The notes beneath the pieces were generated by a model. It saw only the letters and a list, made by a program, of their open reading frames with translations, was not told the origin of the DNA and made no database searches. Shown piece after piece: positions 51,464 through 60,138 of a stretch of 64,000 nucleotides of DNA. Position 1 is the stretch's first letter. Each line of letters opens with the position of its first letter. The stretch lies in assembly GCA_963921345.3 (NCBI GenBank), contig OZ001228.1, forward strand, positions 744,001-808,000, written 5' to 3'. Both the position numbers and the translations under genes were made by a program. This stretch comes from Hoeflea_A sp963921345. GTDB taxonomy: Bacteria; Pseudomonadota; Alphaproteobacteria; Rhizobiales; Rhizobiaceae.

Positions 51464-52339
51464 TCAGGCCGCATGTCTGACGGCATCATGGATCGAAAGC
51501 GGCGCTTCGCCCTCGATTGTCGCGCGCTGCATGACCCGGCGGTGTTTCGCGACTTCGCCGAAATAGTCGGCAACGCCGTGATGCAGGCTGACCCGGTTGT
51601 CCCAAAGCGCCAGCGATTGCGGCTGCCATTGCAGCCGGCATCCGAAATGGGTCTGGGTCGCGTGCTCGTAAAGGAAATGCAGCAGCGGCGCGCTTTCCTT
51701 TTCCGTCATGCCCTTGAAGCGCTTGGTGAAGGCGAGGCTGATGAACAGCGCCTTGCGCCCGGTGACCGGATGTACCCGCACCACCGGATGGGTCGCCCCC
51801 AGCGCGCCGCTCTGCTTGCGCTCGTGCATCGACTTGTAGCGGTTGTGGTACTTGTCCGGGTCGCCGGACTCGTTGACCGCCTCGAGCCCGTCAAGCAGTT
51901 CGCGCAGGCCGTCGGACAGCGTCTCATAGGCCAGATACATGTTGCAGAAGGCCGTGTCTCCACCATAGGGCGGGATTTCCTTGGCGTAGAGGGTCGCGCC
52001 GAGCGGCGGCCTCTCCAGGAACATCAGGTCGGAATGGTAGTAGCTGTCCCAGCTGTAGGATTCGCCCGGTTCGCGGATAATCTGGAATATCTCGGGGTGG
52101 TCCGGCAGGCCGGTCACGTAAGGGTGGGGTATGATCTTGCCGAAGCGCGAGGAAAAGTCGAACTGTTGCTGGTCCGTCAGGTTCTGCCCGCGAAAGATCA
52201 GAACGATATACCGGTGGAAGGCATCGCTGATCTCCGCCCAGGTCGCCTCATCCAGGTCTTGCGACAGATCCACGTCGAAGACCTCGGCACCCATGGCTCC
52301 GGATATCGGCTTCACCTTCAGTCTCTGATAGTCTCTCAT
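51464..52339 (-). CDS. TauD/TfdA-family Fe(II)/2-oxoglutarate dioxygenase
   Basis: A 291-residue oxygenase. The His-x-Asp iron ligands are in YYHSDLMF (His102, Asp104), the distal His in NRVSLHHGVADY, and the 2-oxoglutarate Arg is probably in HRRVMQRATI. GGAAG precedes ATG 52339. Relatives act on taurine, 2,4-D, quaternary amines and similar small molecules. It lies 135 bases upstream of the P450 and may act in sequence with it. Confidence 0.9.
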   Translation of the reverse strand: MRDYQRLKVKPISGAMGAEVFDVDLSQDLDEATWAEISDAFHRYIVLIFRGQNLTDQQQFDFSSRFGKIIPHPYVTGLPDHPEIFQIIREPGESYSWDSYYHSDLMFLERPPLGATLYAKEIPPYGGDTAFCNMYLAYETLSDGLRELLDGLEAVNESGDPDKYHNRYKSMHERKQSGALGATHPVVRVHPVTGRKALFISLAFTKRFKGMTEKESAPLLHFLYEHATQTHFGCRLQWQPQSLALWDNRVSLHHGVADYFGEVAKHRRVMQRATIEGEAPLSIHDAVRHAA

Positions 52340-52464
52340 TGCAGTCTTCCTCCGTTCGCGAGCGCATTGCCCTTCGATCGGATCGTTCCACACGGGCGGT
52401 TGCCGAGGGGGTATGAAAGTCGCCATGAATGGCGTTTGACGCGTCAGTCCGTAGCGGCCCGCCC

Positions 52465-53430
52465 TCAGGGCGTTCTGCGGGTGTGGGAGGGCGGGAAACC
52501 GAATTCTTTGCGATAGTACTGGGTGAACACCCGGCGGCTGACGAAGCCGCAGGCGACGGAGATCTCCATGATCGACAGGGACGTCTGCTCGATCAGTTGC
52601 CGGGCGTGCTGCAGCCGCAGTTTGAGGTAGTACTTTTTCGGCGCGATCGACAGATGGGTGGAGAACAGCCGCTCGGTCTGCCGCAGGGACAGGCCGACGG
52701 ATTTGGCCACCGCCTTGACCGGCATCGGGTCCTCGAGGTTGTCCGCCATCAGCGTGACGGCCTGCCGCAGCGTTTCCGGGACGTCGCGCAGCCGGTCGGC
52801 GTCGCCTCTTGGCTGTTTCAGATCGCCGCTTCTGGGAAAGCTGATCAGCAGGTGATTGCAAACCCGTTCCGCATGCTCCGCGGAGAACTCGTTGCGGATG
52901 AATTCGATCGCCAGATCCACCGCCGCAGCCTCGCCGGGGCAGCTGGTTACCTGGTTGCAGGTGACGAACAGCGCATCGGGCGCCTCGATATCGCGATTGC
53001 GCTCCGAAAAGGCTGCCAGGGTTTTCCAGTGCACCGTCCCGCGACCGTTGCGCAGAATGCCGGCGTCGGCCATTTTCCAGGCCGAGCAGCCGAGGCCGTA
53101 AAGCGGCACTCCGTTTCTGACACAGGCCCGCAGCAGCCGGCGAATATCCAGCTGCGACCGGAACGGGGTCTTCAGGCCGCAGCACAGAAACAGGGCGTGC
53201 GGCCTTTGCGTCGAACCGAGCGAATCGCGACACTCCTGCAGCGATACCGGACAATTGACGCTCAGCCCCGATGCGGAAGCCACTTCGGGCTCGGCAATGG
53301 ATGCCACCTGGACGACGATCTCCAGATCGGAGGCGATGGCGTCCAGGGTATGAAGGGGCTCCAGTATGGCGCCCAGCGACAGGTGCGAAAACCCAGGCAC
53401 CAGGACGATCGTTACCCGTTTGGTCTCCAT
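52465..53430 (-). CDS. GlxA family (DJ-1/PfpI + AraC) transcriptional regulator
   Basis: A 321-residue regulator: an amidase-like domain (about 1-190, VLVPGFSHLSLGAILEPLHTLDA, LYGLGCSAWKMADAGIL) and an AraC helix-turn-helix (about 215-310, AVAKSVGLSLRQTERLFSTHLSIAPKKYYLKLRLQHARQLI). The family controls carnitine, betaine and arginine metabolism in other proteobacteria. It probably governs the adjoining dioxygenase/P450 genes and the binding protein upstream. Confidence 0.92.
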   Translation of the reverse strand: METKRVTIVLVPGFSHLSLGAILEPLHTLDAIASDLEIVVQVASIAEPEVASASGLSVNCPVSLQECRDSLGSTQRPHALFLCCGLKTPFRSQLDIRRLLRACVRNGVPLYGLGCSAWKMADAGILRNGRGTVHWKTLAAFSERNRDIEAPDALFVTCNQVTSCPGEAAAVDLAIEFIRNEFSAEHAERVCNHLLISFPRSGDLKQPRGDADRLRDVPETLRQAVTLMADNLEDPMPVKAVAKSVGLSLRQTERLFSTHLSIAPKKYYLKLRLQHARQLIEQTSLSIMEISVACGFVSRRVFTQYYRKEFGFPPSHTRRTP

Positions 53431-53597
53431 GATCCGACTATAAGGCAAGGTGTCCCGATGCCAAGCTTGCCGGGAATTATTTCGCGATTTCATACGGTTG
53501 CCAGAAACGAGGCCGTTCGAGCAACGCAACGAAGTTCGGCCGTCCGCGGCGCGGGATTCGGACTGCCGGCTCCCGCGTCCGCCGGATGGCTGCACCG

Positions 53598-54428
53598 TCA
53601 GTCAGCCACCTGGTCGGCCCAGTCGGTGGTCTTGAACCAATAGTCGTGGCGCTCTTCCAGCCAGCCGTTTCGCCAGTTCGTCGCAATCCAGTTATTAAAG
53701 AAGTTCATGGCGTCGAAGTCGCCCTTGCGAATGGCAAATCCCTCGCCCCGTGGGTCGTAGGTCGTGTCGAACGGGGCGTACAGCGTTTCGGGATATTGCC
53801 GGACTTCCCGCGTTGCGTTGGGGATCGACTGCATCGACGCATGGGCGGCGCCGTTGAGCACTTCCTGCGCCGCCGCGCCGTCCTCGTCGAACAGCAGCAG
53901 CCGGGCATCCGGAAAGACCCTTCTGATCACGGTCGCCGGCGTCGTACCGCGCCTTGCCACGAAGGTAACTGCGGGGCTGTTGAAGTCGGCCTTCGAAAAT
54001 CCCTCGGTCATCTGCCTGTTGGCGAAGACCGACAGGCCCGAAAAGGCGTAGGGATCGGTGAAATTGACGGTCAGGTTGCGGGTGGCGGTCACCGACATGC
54101 CGCTGATGATGGTGTCGAATTTGCCGACCAGCAGGGCGGGGATGATGCCGTCCCAGGCGGTCGGCACGAATTCCGCTTCCACCCCCATGTCTTCGGCCAG
54201 CTTGCGCCCGACATCGAGTTCGAAGCCGATCAGCTCGCCGTTCTTGTCGCGCATGGACCAGGGCTTGAACAGCGACAGTCCGATGCGGATTTGGCCGCGC
54301 TGCTTGATGGTCTCTATGACGCTGTCGCGCGCCAGTTCGGACGTCTGCTGCGCCGTCGCTGGCAGCAGGGTCGCGGCGGCCGCCAGAATGGCGGTGACCG
54401 CCCCGATAAAAGGCCCGGAAATCTTCAT
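53598..54428 (-). CDS. Periplasmic amino-acid-type ABC substrate-binding protein
   Basis: A 276-residue family 3 solute-binding protein: signal peptide (about 1-26), then RIGLSLFKPWSMRDKNGELIGFELDVGRKLAEDMG, GIIPALLVGKFDTIISGMSVTATR and a late GEGFAIRKGD. GGGAGGG precedes the start. No permease or ATPase genes lie nearby, so partners must be elsewhere. The ligand may be the substrate of the adjacent oxygenases, possibly a quaternary amine or an amino acid. Confidence 0.92.
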   Translation of the reverse strand: MKISGPFIGAVTAILAAAATLLPATAQQTSELARDSVIETIKQRGQIRIGLSLFKPWSMRDKNGELIGFELDVGRKLAEDMGVEAEFVPTAWDGIIPALLVGKFDTIISGMSVTATRNLTVNFTDPYAFSGLSVFANRQMTEGFSKADFNSPAVTFVARRGTTPATVIRRVFPDARLLLFDEDGAAAQEVLNGAAHASMQSIPNATREVRQYPETLYAPFDTTYDPRGEGFAIRKGDFDAMNFFNNWIATNWRNGWLEERHDYWFKTTDWADQVAD

Positions 54429-54733
54429 GATACCCTCCCAGTTCGATCCGGTTGATCGTCAGCATCGGCCGCGCCGGCCGGTGACGGCCAGCGTGTTCGG
54501 CTCTGACGCGCTGTCGATTGAAGCGGGAGTGTTTTTTGTCCTTGCATTGGCGCCGGCATTTGACGGTCGCCAGGCCCGCTGACACCGACTGTGAGACACA
54601 ACCGGTCGCAAAAGGGGTATGAAACACGTCAACATTGCGAGGGTTTTCGCCATTGTCGGACGAATGCCTCTCTACAGGTCGGCGGATCGCATGCGGGGCC
54701 GCCGCCTCTCGGCGACCCCGCACCCGGTGCGCT
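54429..54733. other. Non-coding gap between the binding protein and prfH
   Basis: About 305 bp upstream of the binding-protein gene and downstream of prfH. It should hold the binding-protein promoter. I see no supported reading frame and no clear terminator or operator. Confidence 0.45.
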
Positions 54734-55372
54734 TCAGACCTCCCGAAACCGTTCGCCCCTGAAAACCCGGACCGGGTTGCCGCGCTCGAGTTCGCGGTGC
54801 AACTGGGCATGGGCCGCCGAAGCCCGGGCCTCCTGCTCGATCCGGCGCAGCAACAGTTTTTCCGACAGCAACGCCACGGCTTCCTGCTTGTTGCGGTGCT
54901 GCGAGCGCTGGCGACGGCCGACCGCCGCCAGACCGGTCGGCTGATGGATCGCCCTGACGGCGCTGTCCGTCGTGTTCTGGTGCTGCCCGCCGGGGCCGCC
55001 GGCGCGGAACGTCTCGAAACGCAGCTCGCCGGCGGCGATCCCGACGGCAGGCCGCTCGTCCGGCGCGATGGCAAAGACACCGACGAACCAGTTACGACGG
55101 CGGTGATGCGGCCTGAACGGACTGCGGCAGATCCACTGAACGGTTCCGGACCAGCGGGCCGCCAGATTTTGGCGGCCGGCTCCGGTCAGCCTGACGAGTG
55201 CGGAGACGGGGCCCGCCCGATCGTCCTCGCCATTGGCCGCGCAGGTAAACCCGATCTCGGCCTTGCATGCTTCGCGTTCGATCGCGGCAAGCACGTGGCG
55301 CACGGCCCGGCGGCATTCCGCTGGACCGCTGCCGCTGCTGACCAGCAGCCGAACGCCCCTGGCCTGGCTCAT
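54734..55372 (-). CDS. prfH: Peptide chain release factor H homologue
   Basis: A 212-residue class I release-factor-like protein with the catalytic GGQ in RAGGPGGQHQNTTDSAV (about 126-128) and a basic tail of RRRQRSQHRNKQEA type. It lacks the codon-recognition domain of RF1/RF2. In E. coli, PrfH frees peptides from ribosomes cut in the 16S decoding centre, and a paired RtcB2 then reseals the rRNA. Here its start overlaps the stop of rtcB by 4 bases (ATGA), the same partnership. Confidence 0.93.
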   Translation of the reverse strand: MSQARGVRLLVSSGSGPAECRRAVRHVLAAIEREACKAEIGFTCAANGEDDRAGPVSALVRLTGAGRQNLAARWSGTVQWICRSPFRPHHRRRNWFVGVFAIAPDERPAVGIAAGELRFETFRAGGPGGQHQNTTDSAVRAIHQPTGLAAVGRRQRSQHRNKQEAVALLSEKLLLRRIEQEARASAAHAQLHRELERGNPVRVFRGERFREV

Positions 55373-56559
55373 CGCGTTCTCCTCCGGCGGTTGGAGGGCC
55401 GATGTCCGGACCGCCGGTCGTCGCGGCGTTCGGCGCTCGCCTTCTTGAAGGTGATCCTCGGCTCCAGCCGGGCGATCTCCTTTGCCAGGCCGGCCTGCAC
55501 GAGATCGTCAAGGACCCGCGCCGGATCCTTGTAGGCGGCCGGCGCCTCCTCGATCAGCAACTGCCGGTCCTCGCACACGACCAGCCCGCCGAACGATGTT
55601 CGGGCGAGCCGGTCGCGCTGAGACCGGGTGGTGCCGGCACGGCCGGCCATCGATTTCCGGTCGTATTTGCGACCGGCCCCGTGGGCCAGCGAAGCCAGCG
55701 CCTCCGGGTTGCCGGCCGGCTGCAGCAGGTAGCTGGCCGCATCGCGCGAGCCGGCGAGCGGGACAAACGGAGTATCCGCCTTGGCAGCGCCCTTGCGGTG
55801 CAGGAAGCCACCGGCATGGGCCTCGATCAGGTTGTGCGGCACATCGCAGATCGACAGCAGCCCGGCCCGCAATGCCCGGGCTGCCCGCTCGGCGATGATG
55901 CGACGGTTGAGACGCGACCAGGCAAGGGCGGTCGCATGCGCCTGCCGATAGGCGTGGCCCGCCGGCGAGTCCGGATCCAGGCCGTCGTTGTGGAAGCCGA
56001 TGGAACGGAAGACCTCGGCGCCAAGCGATCGGGAGCCGGAATGGACCAGCAGCGGGGTGCTGTCGGCGGCAAGACCGATCGTGTCCGCGGCCTGCCTGTC
56101 GACCAGGTCGCCGACGACTTGCAGCTCGCAGAAATGATTGCCGCCGCCGATGGTGCCGAGCGTATGCGGGTGCAGGTCCGGATTCAGACCGGCAGCCCGC
56201 AGGCGTTCGGCCGGGTCGTTCGGAAAGGCGCCTTCCAGCGCGCGCAGCCGTTCGGCCGCCCTGTCGAACCGCATCTTGTGGGCCGGCAGGTCCAGCGCGA
56301 ACAGAGCCATGCCGCAGCCGATGTCGTTGCCGATCAGCTGCGGGTAGAGACGGTCGGCCAGGACCGCGCAGCCGACCGGGCCGTATTTGCCCGGATGCAG
56401 GTCGGGAAACGCCGCGACCTGCATGACGCCGTCGAGGCCGGCGACGGTGCGCAGCTGGTCCAGCGCCGCCCCTTCGATCCAGGCGTCGGCGGAGAAATAG
56501 GTACGGATGGGCGCCACGCCGGCATCAGCCGGAGCGCCCTCCGAAGTCGGATTGCCCAT
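55369..56559 (-). CDS. rtcB: RtcB family RNA ligase (PrfH-linked, RtcB2 type)
   Basis: A 396-residue 3'-P/5'-OH RNA ligase. The metal-binding pair is in NDIGCGM (Asp and Cys, about 78 and 81). GGGNHFCELQVVG, LVHSGSRSLG and the guanylation His in LAHGAGRKYDR (about 292) complete the site. RtcB joins 2',3'-cyclic phosphate ends to 5'-OH ends with GTP. AAAGGA precedes the start. The 4-base overlap with prfH marks an obligate pair for repair of cleaved rRNA. Confidence 0.94.
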   Translation of the reverse strand: MGNPTSEGAPADAGVAPIRTYFSADAWIEGAALDQLRTVAGLDGVMQVAAFPDLHPGKYGPVGCAVLADRLYPQLIGNDIGCGMALFALDLPAHKMRFDRAAERLRALEGAFPNDPAERLRAAGLNPDLHPHTLGTIGGGNHFCELQVVGDLVDRQAADTIGLAADSTPLLVHSGSRSLGAEVFRSIGFHNDGLDPDSPAGHAYRQAHATALAWSRLNRRIIAERAARALRAGLLSICDVPHNLIEAHAGGFLHRKGAAKADTPFVPLAGSRDAASYLLQPAGNPEALASLAHGAGRKYDRKSMAGRAGTTRSQRDRLARTSFGGLVVCEDRQLLIEEAPAAYKDPARVLDDLVQAGLAKEIARLEPRITFKKASAERRDDRRSGHRPSNRRRRTR

Positions 56560-56864
56560 GGGGGTTGTCCTTTGAAAACGGATCAGGGTCGAGACCGAGC
56601 GCGAAGCTTGGTCCCGTTCATCCCGGCCGAGCCGTCATACGGATCAGCTCGGGCTTGCCGCCCTCTGGGGCGCGGGGTCCATGGCGGTCATGTCCGGTAT
56701 CCCGTTTTCAATCAAATCGTGCCGTTGCCGGCAGGCGGCCCTTATGTCGTCTGAGCGCCGTCAAATCAAGGCCGGTCCCGCCGGCCGGACCCATTGCCAA
56801 TCGATCGTTGCAGCGGGGCAACAATGATGGCCAGGCCCGGCCGGCGGGGATTGCAGGATGCGCA
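56560..56864. other. Non-coding gap between the HEAT-like gene and prfH-linked rtcB
   Basis: About 305 bp with no supported gene. On the minus strand it contains a GC hairpin (GACCAAGC-TTCGC-GCTCGGTC with one mismatch; roughly 56589-56609) and several GGCCGG-rich stretches. It may hold a promoter for rtcB-prfH or a structured leader/small RNA. No sigma-54 site with correct spacing was found in it. Confidence 0.4.
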
Positions 56865-58412
56865 TCATACGCCAAGCACGCGGCGCATGCTTTCGGCGAG
56901 GACCGGCTGGTCGGCAACGAGCCGACGCAGGTCTTCGATCTCGGCCTGGCTCGGGAAAAACGGGGTACGTCGCCGTTTTTCTTCCAACTGGTCCCAAAGC
57001 GCCTGGTAGTCGCAGGCGAGGTTTCTGGAGACCGCCAGCGCGACGACCTGTGCGAAGCGGATGGTCGGCAGTGCCCGCGCAAAACGCAGCACGCCGCGCT
57101 TTGCAACGTCCTGCCCGGCCTCCACGATCCGAACTATCTCGACAAAGCTCAAACCCAGTCCCGCTGCCGCAAGTGCCTTCGAAGCAAGCCGCGCCTCGTC
57201 GTCGCAGGTCGACATCAGAATTACCAGCTTCAGTTGCGTCGCCGCGTCCTCCGATCCGAGCGTTGCCGCGGCCTGCAGGCACTTGATCCTGCCACTGATT
57301 CCGAAACCGCTCTGCGCGTCAAGGATCGCTCGGGCGTCCGCGGGCGAGCCGTAGCGCGACAGCAGGACGATCGCCGAGAGGCTCAGGCTGCTGCCGGCCA
57401 CGGCGCGTCTCAGCAGGGGCAGCAGATCGATCCCCAACGACCGCAGTGCAAATCCGGCGCGATCGGCAATCGACAGCGACGGGTTGGTTAGCAGACGCTC
57501 GAAAACCGCCTGTTTGTGATGTGCTGAGCCCTTGTCGTCGAGAACACGCTGGAGCGCCATTGAAACCACCTCCCGCGACCGGTCCCGCAGGGCGGTGCCG
57601 ATCAACGGGTCGGTTGCGGTCCCGGTCCGATCGAGGCAGCTTTTCAGGGCGAGCCGCCGGACTCCGGCATGTCGAGCCGAGACGACGAGCTCCGGTGCCA
57701 GCCGGTCGAGCAGGCCGAGTTGCAGACCCAGCGCCGCATATCGTGGCGCCCGATCGCTGCGTTCGCTCTTCACAAGGTCTTCGAACCGCTGCTGGACACC
57801 CGGAGCGTCCCTCAGCCTGCGGATGATCTCCCTTTGCGGTCCTCGTAGCCGGCTGAACCGTGCTGTAGTCAGCAGCACGTCCATACAGTCGACAACGGTT
57901 TCAGCCGTCAGGCCGGATTTTGCCGGCGGTCGCGCCAGAAGGGATCTGAGGACGCCCGTTGCAGCGAGTTGCACCCGTGCAACGTGGTCGTTCAGCCGCA
58001 GCAGCAGCAAAGCCAGCGTAAACGGCCCGGGTACCCGATTGATACGGGCGAGGGCGTATTCCCGAACGAATCCGGATGCGCTCGTCGACAGCGGGAATGC
58101 CAAATCGCGGTTGCGTTTGATCAACAGTGTTGCCGACCGCATGTCGCGGCAAGCCGCGGGGTAGTCGATCAGATCGGGCGCCAGTGTCCAGATCTGGCAA
58201 TCGATCATCCGGCGGAGCTGGCCGGCGATTGCCGAAACGCGTGCCGGATCGTGCCTGTCGAGCAGTCCCGCAATATCCCATACTTCCGTGCCGCAAAGCC
58301 GAAGCTGTTGCATGGGCGATTTTGGCCTCCGCCAGCCAGGTGCCTGGGCAATCGCCGCAACGGCGACCTCCAGGTCCGGATCGAGTGATGTCCTTTTCAT
58401 GGTCTTATCCAT
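56865..58412 (-). CDS. HEAT-like repeat protein of the RNA-repair locus
   Basis: A 515-residue, mainly helical protein with repeated amphipathic Leu/Ala-rich pairs (for example PRYAALGLQLGLLDRLAPELVVSA and VRRLALKSCLDRTGTATDPL, then AIVLLSRYGSPADARAILDA). I read it as a HEAT/ARM-type solenoid, i.e. a protein or RNA scaffold with no catalytic motif. The family is unknown to me. ATG 58400 is an alternative start. It lies between the two rtcB genes on the same strand, 82 bases after the first. Confidence 0.78.
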   Translation of the reverse strand: MDKTMKRTSLDPDLEVAVAAIAQAPGWRRPKSPMQQLRLCGTEVWDIAGLLDRHDPARVSAIAGQLRRMIDCQIWTLAPDLIDYPAACRDMRSATLLIKRNRDLAFPLSTSASGFVREYALARINRVPGPFTLALLLLRLNDHVARVQLAATGVLRSLLARPPAKSGLTAETVVDCMDVLLTTARFSRLRGPQREIIRRLRDAPGVQQRFEDLVKSERSDRAPRYAALGLQLGLLDRLAPELVVSARHAGVRRLALKSCLDRTGTATDPLIGTALRDRSREVVSMALQRVLDDKGSAHHKQAVFERLLTNPSLSIADRAGFALRSLGIDLLPLLRRAVAGSSLSLSAIVLLSRYGSPADARAILDAQSGFGISGRIKCLQAAATLGSEDAATQLKLVILMSTCDDEARLASKALAAAGLGLSFVEIVRIVEAGQDVAKRGVLRFARALPTIRFAQVVALAVSRNLACDYQALWDQLEEKRRRTPFFPSQAEIEDLRRLVADQPVLAESMRRVLGV

Positions 58413-58494
58413 CGAGCGACATCCCGAAGACGGTGGTCTGCGAGGTCGCCTCGTCATTGTTGTGTTTGCGGGGCCCGGTGCTCGGGCCCCGTCT

Positions 58495-59931
58495 TTATCT
58501 TCGGTATTTGGCGGCCTTCGCCTCGCGGCGGGCCCGGGCTTCGTGCTTTTTGCGCGCCTTGATCTTCCAGGGCGCGTCGTGCTGCCAGTCGCCGGCCATG
58601 ATGCAGCCGTGGGGGATAACCTCGTCGACCACTTCGGCCAGGCCGAACTTGCCGATCTGGCTGCGCACGGCGGCCGCGTTCTTGTATGCGCTCGGTAGCT
58701 CGGAAATGTCCGGGCGGCCCATGAAGAAGCGGGCGTCGATGGTCTTGGTTTCCTCGGCGAAAATCTCCGCGTCGGACCGACCGGCCAGGTTCTTCCGGTG
58801 CCGGGTGCGCGAGAAGTTGCGACCGGCGCCGTGCGGCGCAAAACCGAGACCGTGGTCGGCGCTGTTGCCACGGGCGATCAGGATCGGTTCCGCCATGTTG
58901 AGCGGAATGAGCGTCAGATCGGTGGTGTCGTCGGCCCAGCCCTTCCAGGCCGGCGTCGCGCCCTTGCCGTGGTAGAACAGCCCGTCCGACCGGCGGAAGA
59001 CGAAATTGTGCTCGTTCCAGAACCGGTCGGCGATCCGCGCCGACAGCTTCTCCGCCGCCAGGTCGTGGATCAGGAAGTGGTTGTCCCTGGTCCAGCTGCG
59101 GATGATCTGCAGCGCGTCCCAATAGGCATCGCCCTCTTCGGTATCGGCGTCGATCCAGGCGTTCTGCGGCAGCGTCTTCGGCGAGGCCAGGCGACGGGTT
59201 CGTTCGGCCGCCTTCATGCCGCCCTTGTAGAGCAGCGCGCCCGGCGCCCGCGACCCGTGGTGGGTGACCAGCGCCGTTTCGCCGCTCGAGCGAATGGTGC
59301 CGACATAGGCGAAATGGTTGCCGTCGCCCTGGGTTCCGAAATGCTCGATGGCCTTGCTCTGGACGGGATTCAGGAAGGCGTTGCGTTCGAAACGCTCCAT
59401 CAGCTCCGTCCGCGGCCGGATCTGACCGCCGCGCGGTCGCCCGCCCGGCCCGAAATGGGTGACGGCATGCACCGCGTCGAGAAGCGCCGCCGGAGCGATG
59501 CCGGGATAGACCGAGATCGCCATGGAGCAGCAGATGTCGGCCGAATGCATGCCCGGATGGATGGCTTCCGACACGGCGATGCCGCCGACGGGGATCGTGC
59601 CCTTCGGGCCGGCCGGGCAGGCATCCGGCATGACTGCGCCGGCGGTGATCTTCGGCGTGCGCATCAGCTCCGTCATGTGCTCGCGCACCTGCTCAACATT
59701 GGCCTGTTCGTCCTCCGTCTCGGCCTCGATGTTCTCGAAAAACGGCGAGGCGCCCGGCGCCTTCAGCGGCAGGGCCGCCGGTGGCTGGAAGGTCATGGCC
59801 AGTGTCAGGGCATCCCGACGGGTGCCGCCGTCTGCCATTGCCTTGCGGGCGGCTGCCAGCGCCTCGCCCAGCCATTTGCCCTGGGTCATGCCCGCTTCGA
59901 TCAGGTCCTTGCCGGTCAGTGTCTCGCTCAT
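58495..59931 (-). CDS. rtcB: RtcB family RNA ligase (divergent, RtcR-controlled)
   Basis: A 478-residue RtcB homologue about 70-80 residues longer than the PrfH-linked copy. Metal ligands sit in HSADICCSM (about 131-134), with GTQGDGNHFAYVG, VTHHGSRAPG and the guanylation His in FAPHGAGRNFSRTRH (about 366). The usual MPDVHxG segment reads MPDACPAG. A basic tail (KKHEARARREAKAAKYRR) follows. GAGAAG precedes ATG 59931. A sigma-54 promoter lies just upstream, divergent from rtcR, so expression should be strictly inducible. Confidence 0.93.
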   Translation of the reverse strand: MSETLTGKDLIEAGMTQGKWLGEALAAARKAMADGGTRRDALTLAMTFQPPAALPLKAPGASPFFENIEAETEDEQANVEQVREHMTELMRTPKITAGAVMPDACPAGPKGTIPVGGIAVSEAIHPGMHSADICCSMAISVYPGIAPAALLDAVHAVTHFGPGGRPRGGQIRPRTELMERFERNAFLNPVQSKAIEHFGTQGDGNHFAYVGTIRSSGETALVTHHGSRAPGALLYKGGMKAAERTRRLASPKTLPQNAWIDADTEEGDAYWDALQIIRSWTRDNHFLIHDLAAEKLSARIADRFWNEHNFVFRRSDGLFYHGKGATPAWKGWADDTTDLTLIPLNMAEPILIARGNSADHGLGFAPHGAGRNFSRTRHRKNLAGRSDAEIFAEETKTIDARFFMGRPDISELPSAYKNAAAVRSQIGKFGLAEVVDEVIPHGCIMAGDWQHDAPWKIKARKKHEARARREAKAAKYRR

Positions 59932-59973
59932 CGTTCTTCTCTCAATTTGCTCAGGTGTCATGCCCAGAGCGTT

Positions 59974-59988
59974 TCAAGCATCGTGCCA
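59974..59988 (-). promoter_or_regulatory. Sigma-54 promoter of the rtcB operon
   Basis: On the minus strand TGGCACGATGCTTGA matches the -24/-12 consensus (TGGCACG-N4-TTGC) at all but one core position, the final C being A. GG and the -12 element keep the required spacing. Transcription would begin about 30 bases before the rtcB ATG. The divergent gene is the sigma-54 activator RtcR, which strongly supports this call. Confidence 0.75.
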
Positions 59989-60019
59989 GTTTGCGCCGCG
60001 GCTGGCGATCGTTGATGCC

Positions 60020-60124
60020 GATATCTGTCAACCAATTGATATTATTACGGAAAAATTTTTCTCTTTTCGGAAGGCAGTCACTGGTCGACTTTTTAACGGA
60101 ACACAGATATCTATCAAATTGGAT
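60020..60124. promoter_or_regulatory. Inverted repeat pair, possible RtcR upstream activating sites
   Basis: GATATCTGT (60020-60028) and ACAGATATC (60103-60111) are perfect reverse complements; CCAATTGATA and TATCAAATTGG (one extra base) follow each in turn. The pair spans an AT-rich 90 bp between the sigma-54 promoter and rtcR, the position expected for enhancer sites. Confidence 0.5.
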
Positions 60125-60138
60125 AGGATCTTAGAAAA

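Noticed and set aside
50657..52516. 619-codon plus-strand open frame
   Set aside because: Spans antisense to both the P450 and the dioxygenase; no recognisable domain.
56590..56864. Second sigma-54 site before rtcB-prfH (TGGC...TTGC)
   Set aside because: The spacing between GG and GC is one base too long, which sigma-54 promoters do not tolerate.
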